Assembly (NCBI GenBank): GCA_017936765.1
Contig: JAGBEX010000014.1
Coordinates: 536,788 to 600,787 of the forward strand
DNA from: Clostridia bacterium
GTDB lineage: Bacteria; Bacillota; Clostridia; Christensenellales; Aristaeellaceae
Direction: 5' to 3'
DNA: 64,000 nt
The notes beneath the pieces were generated by a model. That model made no database searches. It saw only the letters and a list, made by a program, of their open reading frames with translations, and was not told the origin of the DNA. Shown piece by piece: positions 42,426 to 51,436 of this stretch; position 1 is the stretch's first letter; every line of letters starts with the position of its first letter. The translations under genes and the position numbers were made by a program.

Positions 42426-44234
42426 TTAACCTCCTACGCCTTTGTCGATGGACGCGCCGGTGAGCTTGTTCACCGTGAAATTCACGATCAGCACCACCAC
42501 AATAATCAGCAGGTTGATCGCGTTGCCAAACTGGGCCCAGCCCTTTTCGCTGTACTGCATGAGCATGGTGGTCAGCAGCGTGTTGCTGGTGGGAACCAGC
42601 AGCACAAACAGCGATAGTTCGCGCATACAGGAAACCATGGGCAGCAGATAGCCGGAAAGGAAGCTGCTCTTCTGGATGGGGAAAAGGATCCGCAGCATCC
42701 GCTTGTACCACGGCACACCCACGATCACGGCTGCCTCCTCGATCTCGCCGGAGAGCTGCAGCATGGCGTTCACGCCGGAGCGGGAGGCGAAGGGCAGGTA
42801 TTTCACCGAGCCGATCAATGCCAGCACCACAAAGCCCTGCAGGAAGGGAATGCGGCTACTCATGGCCAGGTAAATGGCACCAAAGGCCAGCGAGGGCATC
42901 AGGTACGGGAAGAAGGAGAGGTTGCTCACCGCCGTGGCTAGCTTGCTACCCCGGCGCTTGACAATGCCATAGCCCACTAGCACGCCGCTTGTACCCGCCA
43001 CCACCGAGCAGGTAATGGCCAGCAGCAGGCTGAAACCCAATGCTTTGAGTACCTTGGCGCTGAGCAGGATGCCCGTGCTGTCGCCCTGGTCAAGGTAATC
43101 CAGGTTGGTGCCGATCCAGAAGTCCAGCGTCATGTTGGAAAGCGAGTAGTCCCCCGCCTTGATGATCACCGACTCCAGGGCGAAGGTGATCAGCGGCACC
43201 ACGGCCACCATGACCATCACCACAGTCAGGATAATGGCGATCGGCACGTTGAGCTTGCGCAAGTTCACCAGCGAGATTTGGCTGCTCTTGCCCGTTACGG
43301 TGGTGTAGCTCTTGCGGCTGCCGGTGATGCGCTGGTTCACCGCCAGGATGCTCACGCCGAAGATGATCATCACAGCGGCAATGATGTAGCCCTGGCCGGG
43401 ATAGTTGTTGATCAGCGACATCATCTTGGTGGACAACACATAGTAGCGCACCGGGCTGCCCAGGAACACAGGCACCGAATAGGCGCTCATGGAGCTGGCG
43501 AACACCAGCAGCAGCGTGGACAGCAGCGCAGGCTTCACAATGGGCAGGGTGATGCGCAGCATCACGCGCCAGCGGGGCGTTTTCAGGATGGTGGCCGCTT
43601 CCTCCAGGTTAGCATCCATGTTACGCAGAATGCCGCCGATGAGGATGTAGGCAAAGGGCGCATAGTGCAGCCCCAGCACCAGGGATATGGGGAAATACCC
43701 ATACACGAACCATTCCGGCATGAACACGCCGAAAACAGCCGCCATGATGCCATTGGAGGTGCCGGTACCCACGTTGACATTCTTGAAGAAGGTCTGCCAG
43801 AAGGTGGCCAGCGTCCAGGCGGGCATGATGTACGGGAAAACGAATACCGTGGAAATGAACTTTTTGAATTTCAGGTTGGTGCGGGTGATCAGCCAGGCCA
43901 CGCCGCCGCCAAAGAGGATGGCGATCAGCGAAGCCGTGATGGCCACCGCCAAGGTGTTGAACAGCGGCTCATAGAAGGTCAGCTGGCTATAGGAATTCTT
44001 CGATTCGGCAAAAATCTTACCCAGGCTGTAGAGCGTCAGTTCCCCTGCCCCCAGCTTGGTAGCGCGCGCTTCCTTGCCTGCGTGAACGGTGATGGTCTCC
44101 ACCAGCAGCAGGATCAGCGGATAAAGCGTCAGCACGCAAAGCACCAGGCAGAAGCTCACCAGGATGATATTGGCCGGTTTGCTGAAGAATGCCCGCAGCC
44201 TTGCCCGCTGCTTGGCCGTAAAGGGATTCAGCAT
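42426..44234 (-). CDS. ABC transporter permease, fused two-half type (FbpB-like)
   Basis: This protein of about 602 residues has about 12 hydrophobic helices in two halves, each with a binding-protein-dependent permease EAA loop (EEAATILKTPRWRVMLRITL near residue 210 and EEAAVIVGVPWYKRMLRIL near 515). A polar segment joins the halves. This double-permease arrangement is typical of FbpB and ThiP relatives. The start at 44234 has AGGTG five bases upstream. A hairpin terminator upstream probably reduces its expression relative to the binding protein. Confidence 0.9.
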   Translation of the reverse strand: MLNPFTAKQRARLRAFFSKPANIILVSFCLVLCVLTLYPLILLLVETITVHAGKEARATKLGAGELTLYSLGKIFAESKNSYSQLTFYEPLFNTLAVAITASLIAILFGGGVAWLITRTNLKFKKFISTVFVFPYIMPAWTLATFWQTFFKNVNVGTGTSNGIMAAVFGVFMPEWFVYGYFPISLVLGLHYAPFAYILIGGILRNMDANLEEAATILKTPRWRVMLRITLPIVKPALLSTLLLVFASSMSAYSVPVFLGSPVRYYVLSTKMMSLINNYPGQGYIIAAVMIIFGVSILAVNQRITGSRKSYTTVTGKSSQISLVNLRKLNVPIAIILTVVMVMVAVVPLITFALESVIIKAGDYSLSNMTLDFWIGTNLDYLDQGDSTGILLSAKVLKALGFSLLLAITCSVVAGTSGVLVGYGIVKRRGSKLATAVSNLSFFPYLMPSLAFGAIYLAMSSRIPFLQGFVVLALIGSVKYLPFASRSGVNAMLQLSGEIEEAAVIVGVPWYKRMLRILFPIQKSSFLSGYLLPMVSCMRELSLFVLLVPTSNTLLTTMLMQYSEKGWAQFGNAINLLIIVVVLIVNFTVNKLTGASIDKGVGG

Positions 44235-44261
44235 CAATTCACCTGCTTTTCAGCTTTTGTT

Positions 44262-44297
44262 AAGAAAAGGGCTGTAAAGCCGAAGCTCTACAGCCCC
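44262..44297 (-). terminator. Attenuating terminator between binding-protein and permease genes
   Basis: On the minus strand GGGCTGTAGAGC, a TTCG loop and GCTTTACAGCCC are followed by TTTTCTT. It allows more binding protein than permease to be made. Confidence 0.8.
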
Positions 44298-44329
44298 ATA
44301 ACTGTGTCACTTGGGGAAAGGCAATGCGC

Positions 44330-45475
44330 TTACTGGATGTGCAGCGTCACGAAGGAGTACACGTCCTCGTAGTTCTCCAGGATGTACTCAGGATCTTCCA
44401 TCACCAGAGAGGCCTTCCAGGCATCCAGACCCAGGTCGCCTTCCAGGGGCGCCAGCTCGGTATTGGAGGAGTACGCACCAATGCTCTTGCCCCAGGGCTT
44501 GAAGCCGTCGGCGCCCATCAGGTACTCGATGAACAGCATGGCGGTGTAGGGACGGGAGGAATTGGCGGTAACCATGGCATACATGGGATACATGAAGCCG
44601 GAGAAAGGCTCGATGATGGTGCCGTTCTTGGCAGCCTCATACTGGCCCACGGTCAGGTTCTCGGTGTACACAGAGGAGGAGCGCAGCTTGGAAAGCACGA
44701 ACAGGCCAGCCTTGCCGGCAGCAGTCTCCTGGCTCAGTTCTTCGGCCAGGGTGGTATCGGAATTGCCGAACACGCAGTTGGCCAGGAACTCGGCGATCCA
44801 CTTGTAGCCAGCGTTCTCATACTCGCCCAGCTCGATCTCCTTGCCGTAGAGGTTCTTGTAGGCCTCGGCCAGCTTGCCGGACCATTCTTCGCTGGTGAGC
44901 ATCACCAGGAAGTTCATGTTGACCTGCTCAGCATCGGGGGTCTTGAATACGATGTTGCCCTTGAACTGCTCTTCCGTCAGCTGCCACACGTTAGTGATGT
45001 TGGGAACATTCTCACCCTTGTTGTTCCAGATGAACACCTTATTGATGTACTGGTGAACCAGGGGATCCTGATCGCCTTCAGCCACATTGGCCTTCACGGA
45101 AGCGGGTACAAAGTTCACCAGGTAGCCCTGGGCGATAGCCACGTCGCGCAGGGAAGCGCCGTCCTGGATCATAACCATGTCAGCGCCATTGCCCTTGCTC
45201 TCATTGGCCAGTTTCTCGTAGATCTCAGCATCCTTCAGGTTGCTGCCTTCCACGGTAATGCCATACAGCTCGGCAAAGTTCTCGCCAGCGGTAACGATGC
45301 GGCTGGTGTTGCCATAAACAACGAAGGTGCCTTCTTCGGCCTGAGCCTTGGCCACCAGTTCGTCATGGGTCAGCGCTTCGCCAGCCTTGACCAGATCGGC
45401 CACGGACTCGGCCATCGCAAAGGTGCTGGTGAGTACCAGCATCAGAGCCAGGAACAGGGAAACAAGCTTCTTCAT
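44330..45475 (-). CDS. ABC transporter extracellular solute-binding protein
   Basis: This 381-residue protein has a cleavable signal peptide (MKKLVSLFLALMLVLTSTFA, then MAES). A periplasmic-binding-protein fold follows: GTFVVYGNTSRIVTAGENFA at the start of the mature part and PEYILENYEDVYSFV at the end. There is no lipobox cysteine, unusual for a Gram-positive binding protein, so retention may depend on another interaction or an uncleaved signal. It fits the family binding ferric iron or organic phosphonates. It is the first gene of the operon. Confidence 0.85.
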   Translation of the reverse strand: MKKLVSLFLALMLVLTSTFAMAESVADLVKAGEALTHDELVAKAQAEEGTFVVYGNTSRIVTAGENFAELYGITVEGSNLKDAEIYEKLANESKGNGADMVMIQDGASLRDVAIAQGYLVNFVPASVKANVAEGDQDPLVHQYINKVFIWNNKGENVPNITNVWQLTEEQFKGNIVFKTPDAEQVNMNFLVMLTSEEWSGKLAEAYKNLYGKEIELGEYENAGYKWIAEFLANCVFGNSDTTLAEELSQETAAGKAGLFVLSKLRSSSVYTENLTVGQYEAAKNGTIIEPFSGFMYPMYAMVTANSSRPYTAMLFIEYLMGADGFKPWGKSIGAYSSNTELAPLEGDLGLDAWKASLVMEDPEYILENYEDVYSFVTLHIQ

Positions 45476-45524
45476 AGGGAATTGCCTCCTTTATGAAATT
45501 GATTGAACGAGATTAACTGTAAAT

Positions 45525-45553
45525 ACTATACATGGTAATCCGGCAAAAGTCAA
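45525..45553 (-). promoter_or_regulatory. Promoter of the ABC importer operon
   Basis: On the minus strand TTGACT (45553-45548), a 17-base spacer and TATAGT (45530-45525). Confidence 0.7.
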
Positions 45554-45635
45554 ACCATTTCCGACAATTGTAACAAAAATGTAATCCAAGTTTTTCCTCG
45601 CCAGCGTAGGCGCACACACGGGAAAAGCAATATGA

Positions 45636-45680
45636 TAGAAAAGAAGCTGCTTTCCGCACAATGCAGAAAGCAGCCTCTTC
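45636..45680 (-). terminator. Terminator of the TRAP permease gene
   Basis: On the minus strand GAAGAGGCTGCTTTC pairs with GAAAGCAGCTTC with one bulge and is followed by TTTTCT. Confidence 0.8.
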
Positions 45681-45693
45681 ATTTCATTTGAGA

Positions 45694-47868
45694 TCAAGCC
45701 TGCGCCGAAGTGTCCTTCTTGCTGAACATCTTGCCGAGCATCACGAAGGATTCGCTCAGCATGGTGATCAGCTTCTTGCCAAGGCTCATGCCCTTGTACA
45801 GGTCGCAGGAGGGTTCCATCTTGCCGCCCAGGTACTTGTTTTCGATGTCCTGCCACAGGATGGGGATCAGGATCACCACAATGCCGATGATGTCCGTCAG
45901 CAGGCTGGGTTCGATCAGCAGCAGGCCGCCGGCCAGGAACAGCAGGCGCTGCAGCAGATGCGCATGGCGGGAGAAGTAGCCCTCCAGGGCGGCGGCAATG
46001 CCCATCATGCCAAAGATGGAAGTGATGCCGATCTGCACGATGTCGTACCACTGGGCGCCGATGAAGAGCATCTTGTTGTTGAACACAAACAGGTACGGCA
46101 CCAGGAAGGCGGCGATGGCCAGCTTCACGGCGTTGAGACCTGTCTTGAACGGATCGCTCTTGGCAATGGCGCTGCCAGCCATGGCGGCCAGGGCCACGGG
46201 CGGGGTGATATCAGCAATGATGCCGAAGTAGAACACGAACATATGGGCCGCCAGCATTTCGCAGCCCACCACCTTCATCACCGTGCCAGCCATGATGGTG
46301 GAGGTGATCAGGTAGTTGGCGGTGGTGGGAACACCCATGCCCAGCACGATGGAGGCCAGCATGGTGAAGATCAGCGTCAGGTACTGGTTGCCGCCAGCCA
46401 GGGCAGTAAGGCTGTTGCCCAGCGTCTGGCCGATGCCGGTCAGGGTGATCATACCCACGATGATACCGGCCATGCCGCAGGCCACCGCCACAGACAGCAC
46501 ATTGCGGGCGCCCTTGTCCAGGGAGGCCACGATGTCGATGCCCGTGGAGGTCGCCGTGTCCAGGATGATCTTGCCGGTGGAAGCAGCTTCCTTGCGAGCC
46601 TTGCGGGCTTCCACCGCACCGGTGATGCCGATGATCAGGTGACGGATGATGTCACACAGCACGCAGCTGGCAATGCCCACCAGGGCGGCGAAGATGGGCG
46701 TGTAGCCCATGGACAGGAACACCAGGATCACCAAGAGAGGCAGGATCAGGTAGCCGCTCTTCTTCACCAGGGGCAGGAACTTGGGCATATCTTCCTTGTT
46801 CATGCCCACCAGGCCGTACTTGCGGGCCTCGAACTCGATGATGATGTAGATGCCCACAAAGTACAGGATGGCCGGGATCAGCGCGGCCTTCACCACCTCG
46901 GTGTAGCTCACGCCCACGGATTCCGCCATCAGGAAGGCCGCAGCACCCATGACGGGAGGCATGATCTGGCCGCCGGTGGAAGCCGTGGCCTCAACAGCCG
47001 CAGCAAACTCCTTGCGGTAGCCCAGCTTTTTCATCATGGGAATGGTGAAGGAGCCGGAACCCACCGTGTTGGCCACAGAGCTGCCGGACACAGTACCCTC
47101 CAGGGCGCTGGCCAGCACAGCCACTTTGGCAGGGCCACCGCGCTTGTGGCCTGCAATGGCGTTGGCAAAGTCGATGAAGAAGGTACCCACCTCCGTCCTC
47201 TCCAGGAAAGCGCCGAAGAGAACGAACAGGTAGATGAAGGTGGAGGATGCGCCCAGGGGCGTACCCATAATGCCCTCGGTGGTGTACACCAGCTGCTCGA
47301 TGATGGCCTTCACGCTCTTGCCACGGTGAGCCAGCAGGCCGGGCATATAGGGGCCATAGTAGGTATACAGCAGGAAAGCGCCCGCCACGAACATGATGGG
47401 CAGACCCACCACGCGGCGGCAGCATTCAAACAAGAGGACGATCAACACGCCGCCCACCCAGATATCCACCGGCAGCATACGACCCACGCGGTTGGCCAGC
47501 TCCACGTGCTGCAGAGCGCAGTAGAGACAAACGCCCATGGACACAGCAGAGAGGATCACGTCATAAATGGGCAGCACGTCGCGCCGCGCCTTTTTCGTCA
47601 CGGGGAAGATCAGGAACACCAGCATCATCACAAAGCCCAGATGCAGCGGGCGCAGCTGCGTGGCGGGGATGCGGCCGGTAAAGGCGGCATACAGCTGCAT
47701 ACAGGAGAACAGGATGCACAGCGCGAACACGACCCACTTGCGCGCGCCAGTCAGGTGACGGGTCACGCTTTCGCGGTCATACTTTTCCATAATGGCCTGC
47801 ACTTCGCTGTGGGAAGTCTCAAAGGCCTCGTGTTCTTCTTCGTGCGTCAGCTTAACGTCTTTTTCCAA
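45694..47868 (-). CDS. TRAP transporter fused permease (4TM/12TM, DctQM type)
   Basis: This is a 724-residue membrane protein with about 16-18 hydrophobic helices. The N-terminal four-helix part corresponds to the small DctQ-like subunit and the rest to DctM (GASSTFIYLFVLFGAFLERT, GGPAKVAVLASALEGTVSGS, ATASTGGQIMPPVMGAAAFL). Such fused permeases work with TAXI binding proteins in sodium-driven uptake. The binding protein is encoded directly upstream. The C-terminal 80 residues include extra helices of unknown role. Confidence 0.93.
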   Translation of the reverse strand: MEKDVKLTHEEEHEAFETSHSEVQAIMEKYDRESVTRHLTGARKWVVFALCILFSCMQLYAAFTGRIPATQLRPLHLGFVMMLVFLIFPVTKKARRDVLPIYDVILSAVSMGVCLYCALQHVELANRVGRMLPVDIWVGGVLIVLLFECCRRVVGLPIMFVAGAFLLYTYYGPYMPGLLAHRGKSVKAIIEQLVYTTEGIMGTPLGASSTFIYLFVLFGAFLERTEVGTFFIDFANAIAGHKRGGPAKVAVLASALEGTVSGSSVANTVGSGSFTIPMMKKLGYRKEFAAAVEATASTGGQIMPPVMGAAAFLMAESVGVSYTEVVKAALIPAILYFVGIYIIIEFEARKYGLVGMNKEDMPKFLPLVKKSGYLILPLLVILVFLSMGYTPIFAALVGIASCVLCDIIRHLIIGITGAVEARKARKEAASTGKIILDTATSTGIDIVASLDKGARNVLSVAVACGMAGIIVGMITLTGIGQTLGNSLTALAGGNQYLTLIFTMLASIVLGMGVPTTANYLITSTIMAGTVMKVVGCEMLAAHMFVFYFGIIADITPPVALAAMAGSAIAKSDPFKTGLNAVKLAIAAFLVPYLFVFNNKMLFIGAQWYDIVQIGITSIFGMMGIAAALEGYFSRHAHLLQRLLFLAGGLLLIEPSLLTDIIGIVVILIPILWQDIENKYLGGKMEPSCDLYKGMSLGKKLITMLSESFVMLGKMFSKKDTSAQA

Positions 47869-47899
47869 AATGAATACCTCCTGGAACCAGATATCTTTT

Positions 47900-47934
47900 C
47901 AAAAAATCAAGGCGGTGCAGGCACTGCCTTGATC
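47900..47934 (-). terminator. Attenuating terminator between TAXI and TRAP permease genes
   Basis: On the minus strand ATCAAGGC and GCCTTGAT enclose a 12-base loop and are followed by TTTTT. Confidence 0.75.
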
Positions 47935-47953
47935 TGATGGTGACCGGTTTTGC

Positions 47954-48904
47954 TTATTCAGCAGCCAGCACGCCCACTTCCTGATAGTAGCGCTGAGCGC
48001 CGGGGTGGAAGGGCAGCTCGCCCACGCCCACATCGTAGGAATCCAGGGTGATCTCAGCCGCCTTGGCATGGGTCAGGATGCCTTCCTGCTCGAAGAGCGC
48101 CTTGGTCATGTTGTAGACCAGCTCCTCGTCCAGGCTGTTGGCACACACCAGCAGCGCGGTGATGGCCACGCAGTTCACGTCCTCCTCCAGCTCGTAGGTG
48201 GCGGCGGGCAGCTTCAGGTTGGCATAGGTGGGATGGGCGGTGATCAGCTTCTGCACTTCTTCATCGGTCAGGGAGATCAGCTTCACGTCCACGCTGCTGC
48301 CCAGCTCGGTGATGGCGGCATTGGGGATACCGGCGCAAACAAAGGCAGCGTCGATCTGCTTGTTCTTCAGGCCGTCAGCGCTCTCGGCAAAGGAGAGGTA
48401 CTGGGCGTCGATGTCGTCCAGGGTCAGGCCGGCGGTTTCCAGCACATGAATGGCGTTGGTGTACACGCCGCTGCCCGCAGCGCCGATGGAAATGCGCTTG
48501 CCGGCGAAATCAGCAATGGAGTTGATGCCGCTGTCGGCGCGGGTCACGATCTGCACATACTCCGCATACAGGGAGGAGATCACGGAGAAGGACTGGATCT
48601 GCTCGCCCTCGAAGGAGTCGGTGCCGGTGTAGGCAAACCAGCTCACGTCGTTCTGCACGGTGCCCAGGTCAGCCTCGCCCGCGTTGATCTTGCGCAGGTT
48701 GGCAGCGGAGCCGCCGGTGGCCTCGGCATTGGCGCGGACGTCGGGGATCACGGTGTTGAACAGGTTGGCAATGTCGCCGCCCAGGGGATAGTAGGTGCCG
48801 GTGGTGCCGCCGGTGGCAATGGTGAGGAACGTGGCCGCAGAGGCAGAGGACACGCAGCCCAGCAGCAGCATGGCGGTCAGCAGGATCGCAACGAACTTTT
48901 TCAT
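47954..48904 (-). CDS. TAXI-family TRAP solute-binding protein
   Basis: This protein of about 316 residues has an N-terminal signal (MKKFVAILLTAMLLLGCVSSASA; a cysteine at residue 17 could be a lipobox cysteine). FLTIATGGTTGTYYPLGGDI is the TAXI hallmark, and FAGKRISIGAAGSGVYTNA and LPFHPGAQRYYQEVGV follow. It captures the substrate outside the cell for the fused permease. Known or suspected TAXI ligands include glutamate and other dicarboxylates, but no prediction is possible here. The start at 48904 has GAAAGGTGG upstream. Confidence 0.92.
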   Translation of the reverse strand: MKKFVAILLTAMLLLGCVSSASAATFLTIATGGTTGTYYPLGGDIANLFNTVIPDVRANAEATGGSAANLRKINAGEADLGTVQNDVSWFAYTGTDSFEGEQIQSFSVISSLYAEYVQIVTRADSGINSIADFAGKRISIGAAGSGVYTNAIHVLETAGLTLDDIDAQYLSFAESADGLKNKQIDAAFVCAGIPNAAITELGSSVDVKLISLTDEEVQKLITAHPTYANLKLPAATYELEEDVNCVAITALLVCANSLDEELVYNMTKALFEQEGILTHAKAAEITLDSYDVGVGELPFHPGAQRYYQEVGVLAAE

Positions 48905-48930
48905 GTAGGGTTCCACCTTTCAAGATAATC

Positions 48931-48967
48931 TTGTATACATTGTATATGAAGCGCAGCCTTTCCGCAA
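48931..48967 (-). promoter_or_regulatory. Promoter and operator-like palindrome of the TRAP-TAXI operon
   Basis: On the minus strand TTGCGG (48967-48962), a 17-base spacer and TACAAT (48944-48939). The -10 is overlapped by the palindromes TGTATACA and TATACAATGTATA (48931-48947), which resemble GntR-family operators. The regulator is not encoded nearby. The rest of 48968-49098 has no gene. Confidence 0.5.
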
Positions 48968-49098
48968 GACAAGCGAAGGCCGCAAATGCAAAAATACATA
49001 ATTTGTACAAAAAATACACCATCGGCCACCAATTATGCATCATTCCTGATATAAAATGCAAATCCAAGCAAGCCGCCCCATCAATCTTCCGCTTTCTC

Positions 49099-49127
49099 TT
49101 GCCAAGCGGGACATTTGCCTGTATAAT
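49099..49127 (+). promoter_or_regulatory. Promoter of the phosphoribosyltransferase gene
   Basis: TTGCCA, a 17-base spacer and TATAAT. Confidence 0.75.
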
Positions 49128-49176
49128 ACTATCTACAGTTATTGGATCAATCTATACAGAACAGGAGCGATGACCC

Positions 49177-49821
49177 ATGGCCATTCAGCTTTTCGACCTC
49201 CCCAACACCTCCAGCAACGTGCGTCTGCGCCTTGCCAAGGGGCATTTTGCCACCAGCCACAGCCACATCAATTATTACATCGACCTCACCATGACCAAGC
49301 ACCGTCTTTCCGAGGCCCGCGAGGCCGCCGCTGCCCTGTGTGCCAGCTTCCGCGCCGCTCAGGTCATCGATACCATCCTCTGCCTGGACGGCACCGAGGT
49401 CATTGGCGCCTGCATGGCCAGCGAGCTGACCCGTGCGGGCTTCTCCAACATGAACGCCCACCGCACCATTTATGTGGTCACCCCCGAACACACCTCCGGC
49501 AGCCAGTTGATCTTCCGCGACAACACCGCCCCCATGATCGTGGGCAAGCATGTGCTGGTGCTGGCAGCCTCCGTCACCACGGGCTACACCGCCCAGGCCG
49601 CCATTGAGGCCATCCGTTACTACAGCGGCAAGCCCGTGGGCATCTGCTCCATCTTCTCCTGTGTGGACGAATGCGCCGGCTTCCCGGTGGTGAGCATCTT
49701 CACCAAGAAGGATCACCTGGACGACTACCAGAGCTGCCCCTCCACCGATTGCCCCCTGTGCAAAGCTGGTGTCAAGCTGGACGGCATGGTGAACAGCCAC
49801 GGTATTTCCACCTTCCGCTAA
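49177..49821 (+). CDS. Phosphoribosyltransferase-like protein
   Basis: This 214-residue protein is of the type-I PRTase fold, distantly like orotate phosphoribosyltransferase. VIDTILCLDGTEVIGACMAS and VGKHVLVLAASVTTGYTAQAA stand at the places of the PRPP-binding strand and loop. The second lacks the usual Asp-Asp/Glu-Asp pair (it reads L-A-A-S-V-T-T-G), so catalysis may be altered. A C-terminal cysteine cluster (CPSTDCPLCKAG) suggests metal binding. AGGAG lies nine bases before the start. Substrate unknown. Confidence 0.7.
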   Translation: MAIQLFDLPNTSSNVRLRLAKGHFATSHSHINYYIDLTMTKHRLSEAREAAAALCASFRAAQVIDTILCLDGTEVIGACMASELTRAGFSNMNAHRTIYVVTPEHTSGSQLIFRDNTAPMIVGKHVLVLAASVTTGYTAQAAIEAIRYYSGKPVGICSIFSCVDECAGFPVVSIFTKKDHLDDYQSCPSTDCPLCKAGVKLDGMVNSHGISTFR

Positions 49822-49832
49822 TGACATTCCAC

Positions 49833-49861
49833 GAACCAGCGGCCCCGCTGGTTCTTTTTTT
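49833..49861 (+). terminator. Terminator of the phosphoribosyltransferase gene
   Basis: GAACCAGC and GCTGGTTC with a six-base loop, followed by seven T. Confidence 0.9.
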
Positions 49862-49897
49862 GTCCCTTTCTTTTCAACCATTGTTCACCTGCAAAGG

Positions 49898-49927
49898 TAG
49901 ACAATTCTTTGACAACTATGGTATAAT
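49898..49927 (+). promoter_or_regulatory. Promoter of the VTC/DUF4956 pair
   Basis: TAGACA, an 18-base spacer and TATAAT. A TTGACA at 49910 is too close to the -10 to be used with it. Confidence 0.6.
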
Positions 49928-49959
49928 TTGCAGAAAGGCTATTGAAAGGCGGTGATGTT

Positions 49960-50697
49960 GTGCAGTTTCAGGATGTATTCTGTCGCAAAGAGAAGAAATA
50001 CCTGCTCACCGCCGAGCAATACCGCCATATGCGCGATGGCATCATGGCGCATGATATGCACCCGGACGAGTTCGGCCTGCACACCATCGCCAGCCTGTAT
50101 TACGATACGCCGGATTATCAGCTGATCCGCCACTCGCTGGAAAAGCCCGTATACAAGGAAAAGCTCCGCCTGCGGGTCTATGGCAGCCAGGTGCTGCCCG
50201 ATGACACCGCCTATGTGGAGATCAAGAAGAAGTTCAAGGGCATTGTGTACAAGCGGCGCATTGCCGTTCCCCTGCCGGAGGCCGTGGCCAGCCTGCAGGA
50301 GGGCGTCTTCCACGAGGATCATGGGCAGATCGGCCGGGAAATCAACTTCTTTCTCCAGCGCTATCCCCTCTCCCCCGCCTGCTGGCTGGGCTACGAGCGG
50401 GAGGCCTTCTATTCCGACACGGAGAACCTGCGCATCACCTTTGACGAGAACATCCGCTTCCGCAGCGATGGCTGGGACATGACCCTGCCGCCCACCGGCC
50501 AGCGACTGGTGCAGGAAGGCCTGTACCTCATGGAGGTCAAGGCACCCTTCGCCTTCCCCCTGTGGCTGCTGGACATCATGGCCGAGTGCGGCGCACGCAA
50601 CCGCAGCTTTTCCAAATACGGCACCGCCTACACGGAGCATCTCCACACAGCCAACCCGCTGCTGGTGCCGCAAACGTCGCCCATTATCACCGCATAA
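49960..50697 (+). CDS. VTC-domain polyphosphate polymerase-like protein
   Basis: This protein of about 245 residues shows the tunnel-forming VTC fold: FCRKEKKYLLTAEQYRHM near the N-terminus, ASLYYDTPDYQLIRHSLEKP, YKEKLRLRVYG, YVEIKKKFKGIVYKRRI, and the late LYLMEVKAPFAFPLWL. These supply the basic and acidic residues that bind nucleotide, phosphate chain and metal in VTC enzymes. It probably makes inorganic polyphosphate or a related polymer. A GTG at 49960 after AAAGGCGG is the best start; no ATG is available in a better position. It is followed at once by DUF4956, a common pairing. Confidence 0.82.
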   Translation: MQFQDVFCRKEKKYLLTAEQYRHMRDGIMAHDMHPDEFGLHTIASLYYDTPDYQLIRHSLEKPVYKEKLRLRVYGSQVLPDDTAYVEIKKKFKGIVYKRRIAVPLPEAVASLQEGVFHEDHGQIGREINFFLQRYPLSPACWLGYEREAFYSDTENLRITFDENIRFRSDGWDMTLPPTGQRLVQEGLYLMEVKAPFAFPLWLLDIMAECGARNRSFSKYGTAYTEHLHTANPLLVPQTSPIITA

Positions 50698-50713
50698 GAA
50701 AGGAACTTTGACC

Positions 50714-51394
50714 ATGGACAAGTTTTTTGATTTTCTGATGACCAGCCTGCGCATGACCAGCGCGGAGAATGTGCTGATCGGCCTGGGCTGCGCCCTGGTG
50801 ATGGGTCTGCTGGTCAGCATGGTGTATATGTTCCGCAGCACCTACACCAAGTCTTTTGTCATGACGCTGGTCATGCTGCCCGCCATCACCCAGGTGATCA
50901 TCGTGCTGGTCAACGGCAATGTGGGTACGGGTCTTGCCATCATGGGTGCCTTCAGCCTGGTGCGTTTCCGCTCGGTGCCGGGATCTGCCCGTGAGATCGG
51001 CTCCCTGTTCCTGGCCATGAGCCTGGGCCTGTTCGTGGGCAGCGGGTACATCTGGCTGGGCTTCGCCTTCCTGCTGGTGATGAGCGTGGCCATGCTGGTG
51101 ATGAGCCTCACCCCCTTTGGTCTCCCCCGCCGGGAAATGAAAGCGCTGAAGATCTCCGTTCCCGAAAACCTGGACTACGACGGGCTTTTCGACGACCTGC
51201 TCAACAAATACTGCAAGCCCTGGAGCCTGGAGCGCGTGCGCACCACCAACATGGGCAGCCTCTACGAGCTGACCTTCCACGTCACCCTGGCCAAGGACAT
51301 CAAGACCAAGGAAATGTTCGACGAGCTGCGCTGCCGCAATGGCAATCTGCCCATTGCCCTGGGGCGTATCGTTGCCGCCAAAGAAGTGCTGTAA
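50714..51394 (+). CDS. DUF4956 membrane protein
   Basis: This protein of about 226 residues has four hydrophobic helices in the first 130 residues and a soluble C-terminal domain (from about residue 145) with an ACT-like alternating pattern. SLVRFRSVPGSAREIGSLFL is the conserved cytoplasmic loop. DUF4956 proteins occur beside VTC-domain genes and may act in export or control of the polymer. AGGAA lies nine bases before the start at 50714. Confidence 0.82.
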   Translation: MDKFFDFLMTSLRMTSAENVLIGLGCALVMGLLVSMVYMFRSTYTKSFVMTLVMLPAITQVIIVLVNGNVGTGLAIMGAFSLVRFRSVPGSAREIGSLFLAMSLGLFVGSGYIWLGFAFLLVMSVAMLVMSLTPFGLPRREMKALKISVPENLDYDGLFDDLLNKYCKPWSLERVRTTNMGSLYELTFHVTLAKDIKTKEMFDELRCRNGNLPIALGRIVAAKEVL

Positions 51395-51396
51395 GC

Positions 51397-51425
51397 TTGA
51401 CAATTCCGGCTCATACTGCTATGAT
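51397..51425 (+). promoter_or_regulatory. Promoter of leuA
   Basis: TTGACA, a 17-base spacer and TATGAT, starting three bases after the DUF4956 stop codon. Confidence 0.75.
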
Positions 51426-51436
51426 AATGGCATTGT

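Noticed and set aside
45661..47937. Very long open frame opposite the TRAP permease gene
   Set aside because: It is a shadow of the GC-rich coding strand: histidine/glutamine/glycine-rich translation, no ribosome site and no domain.
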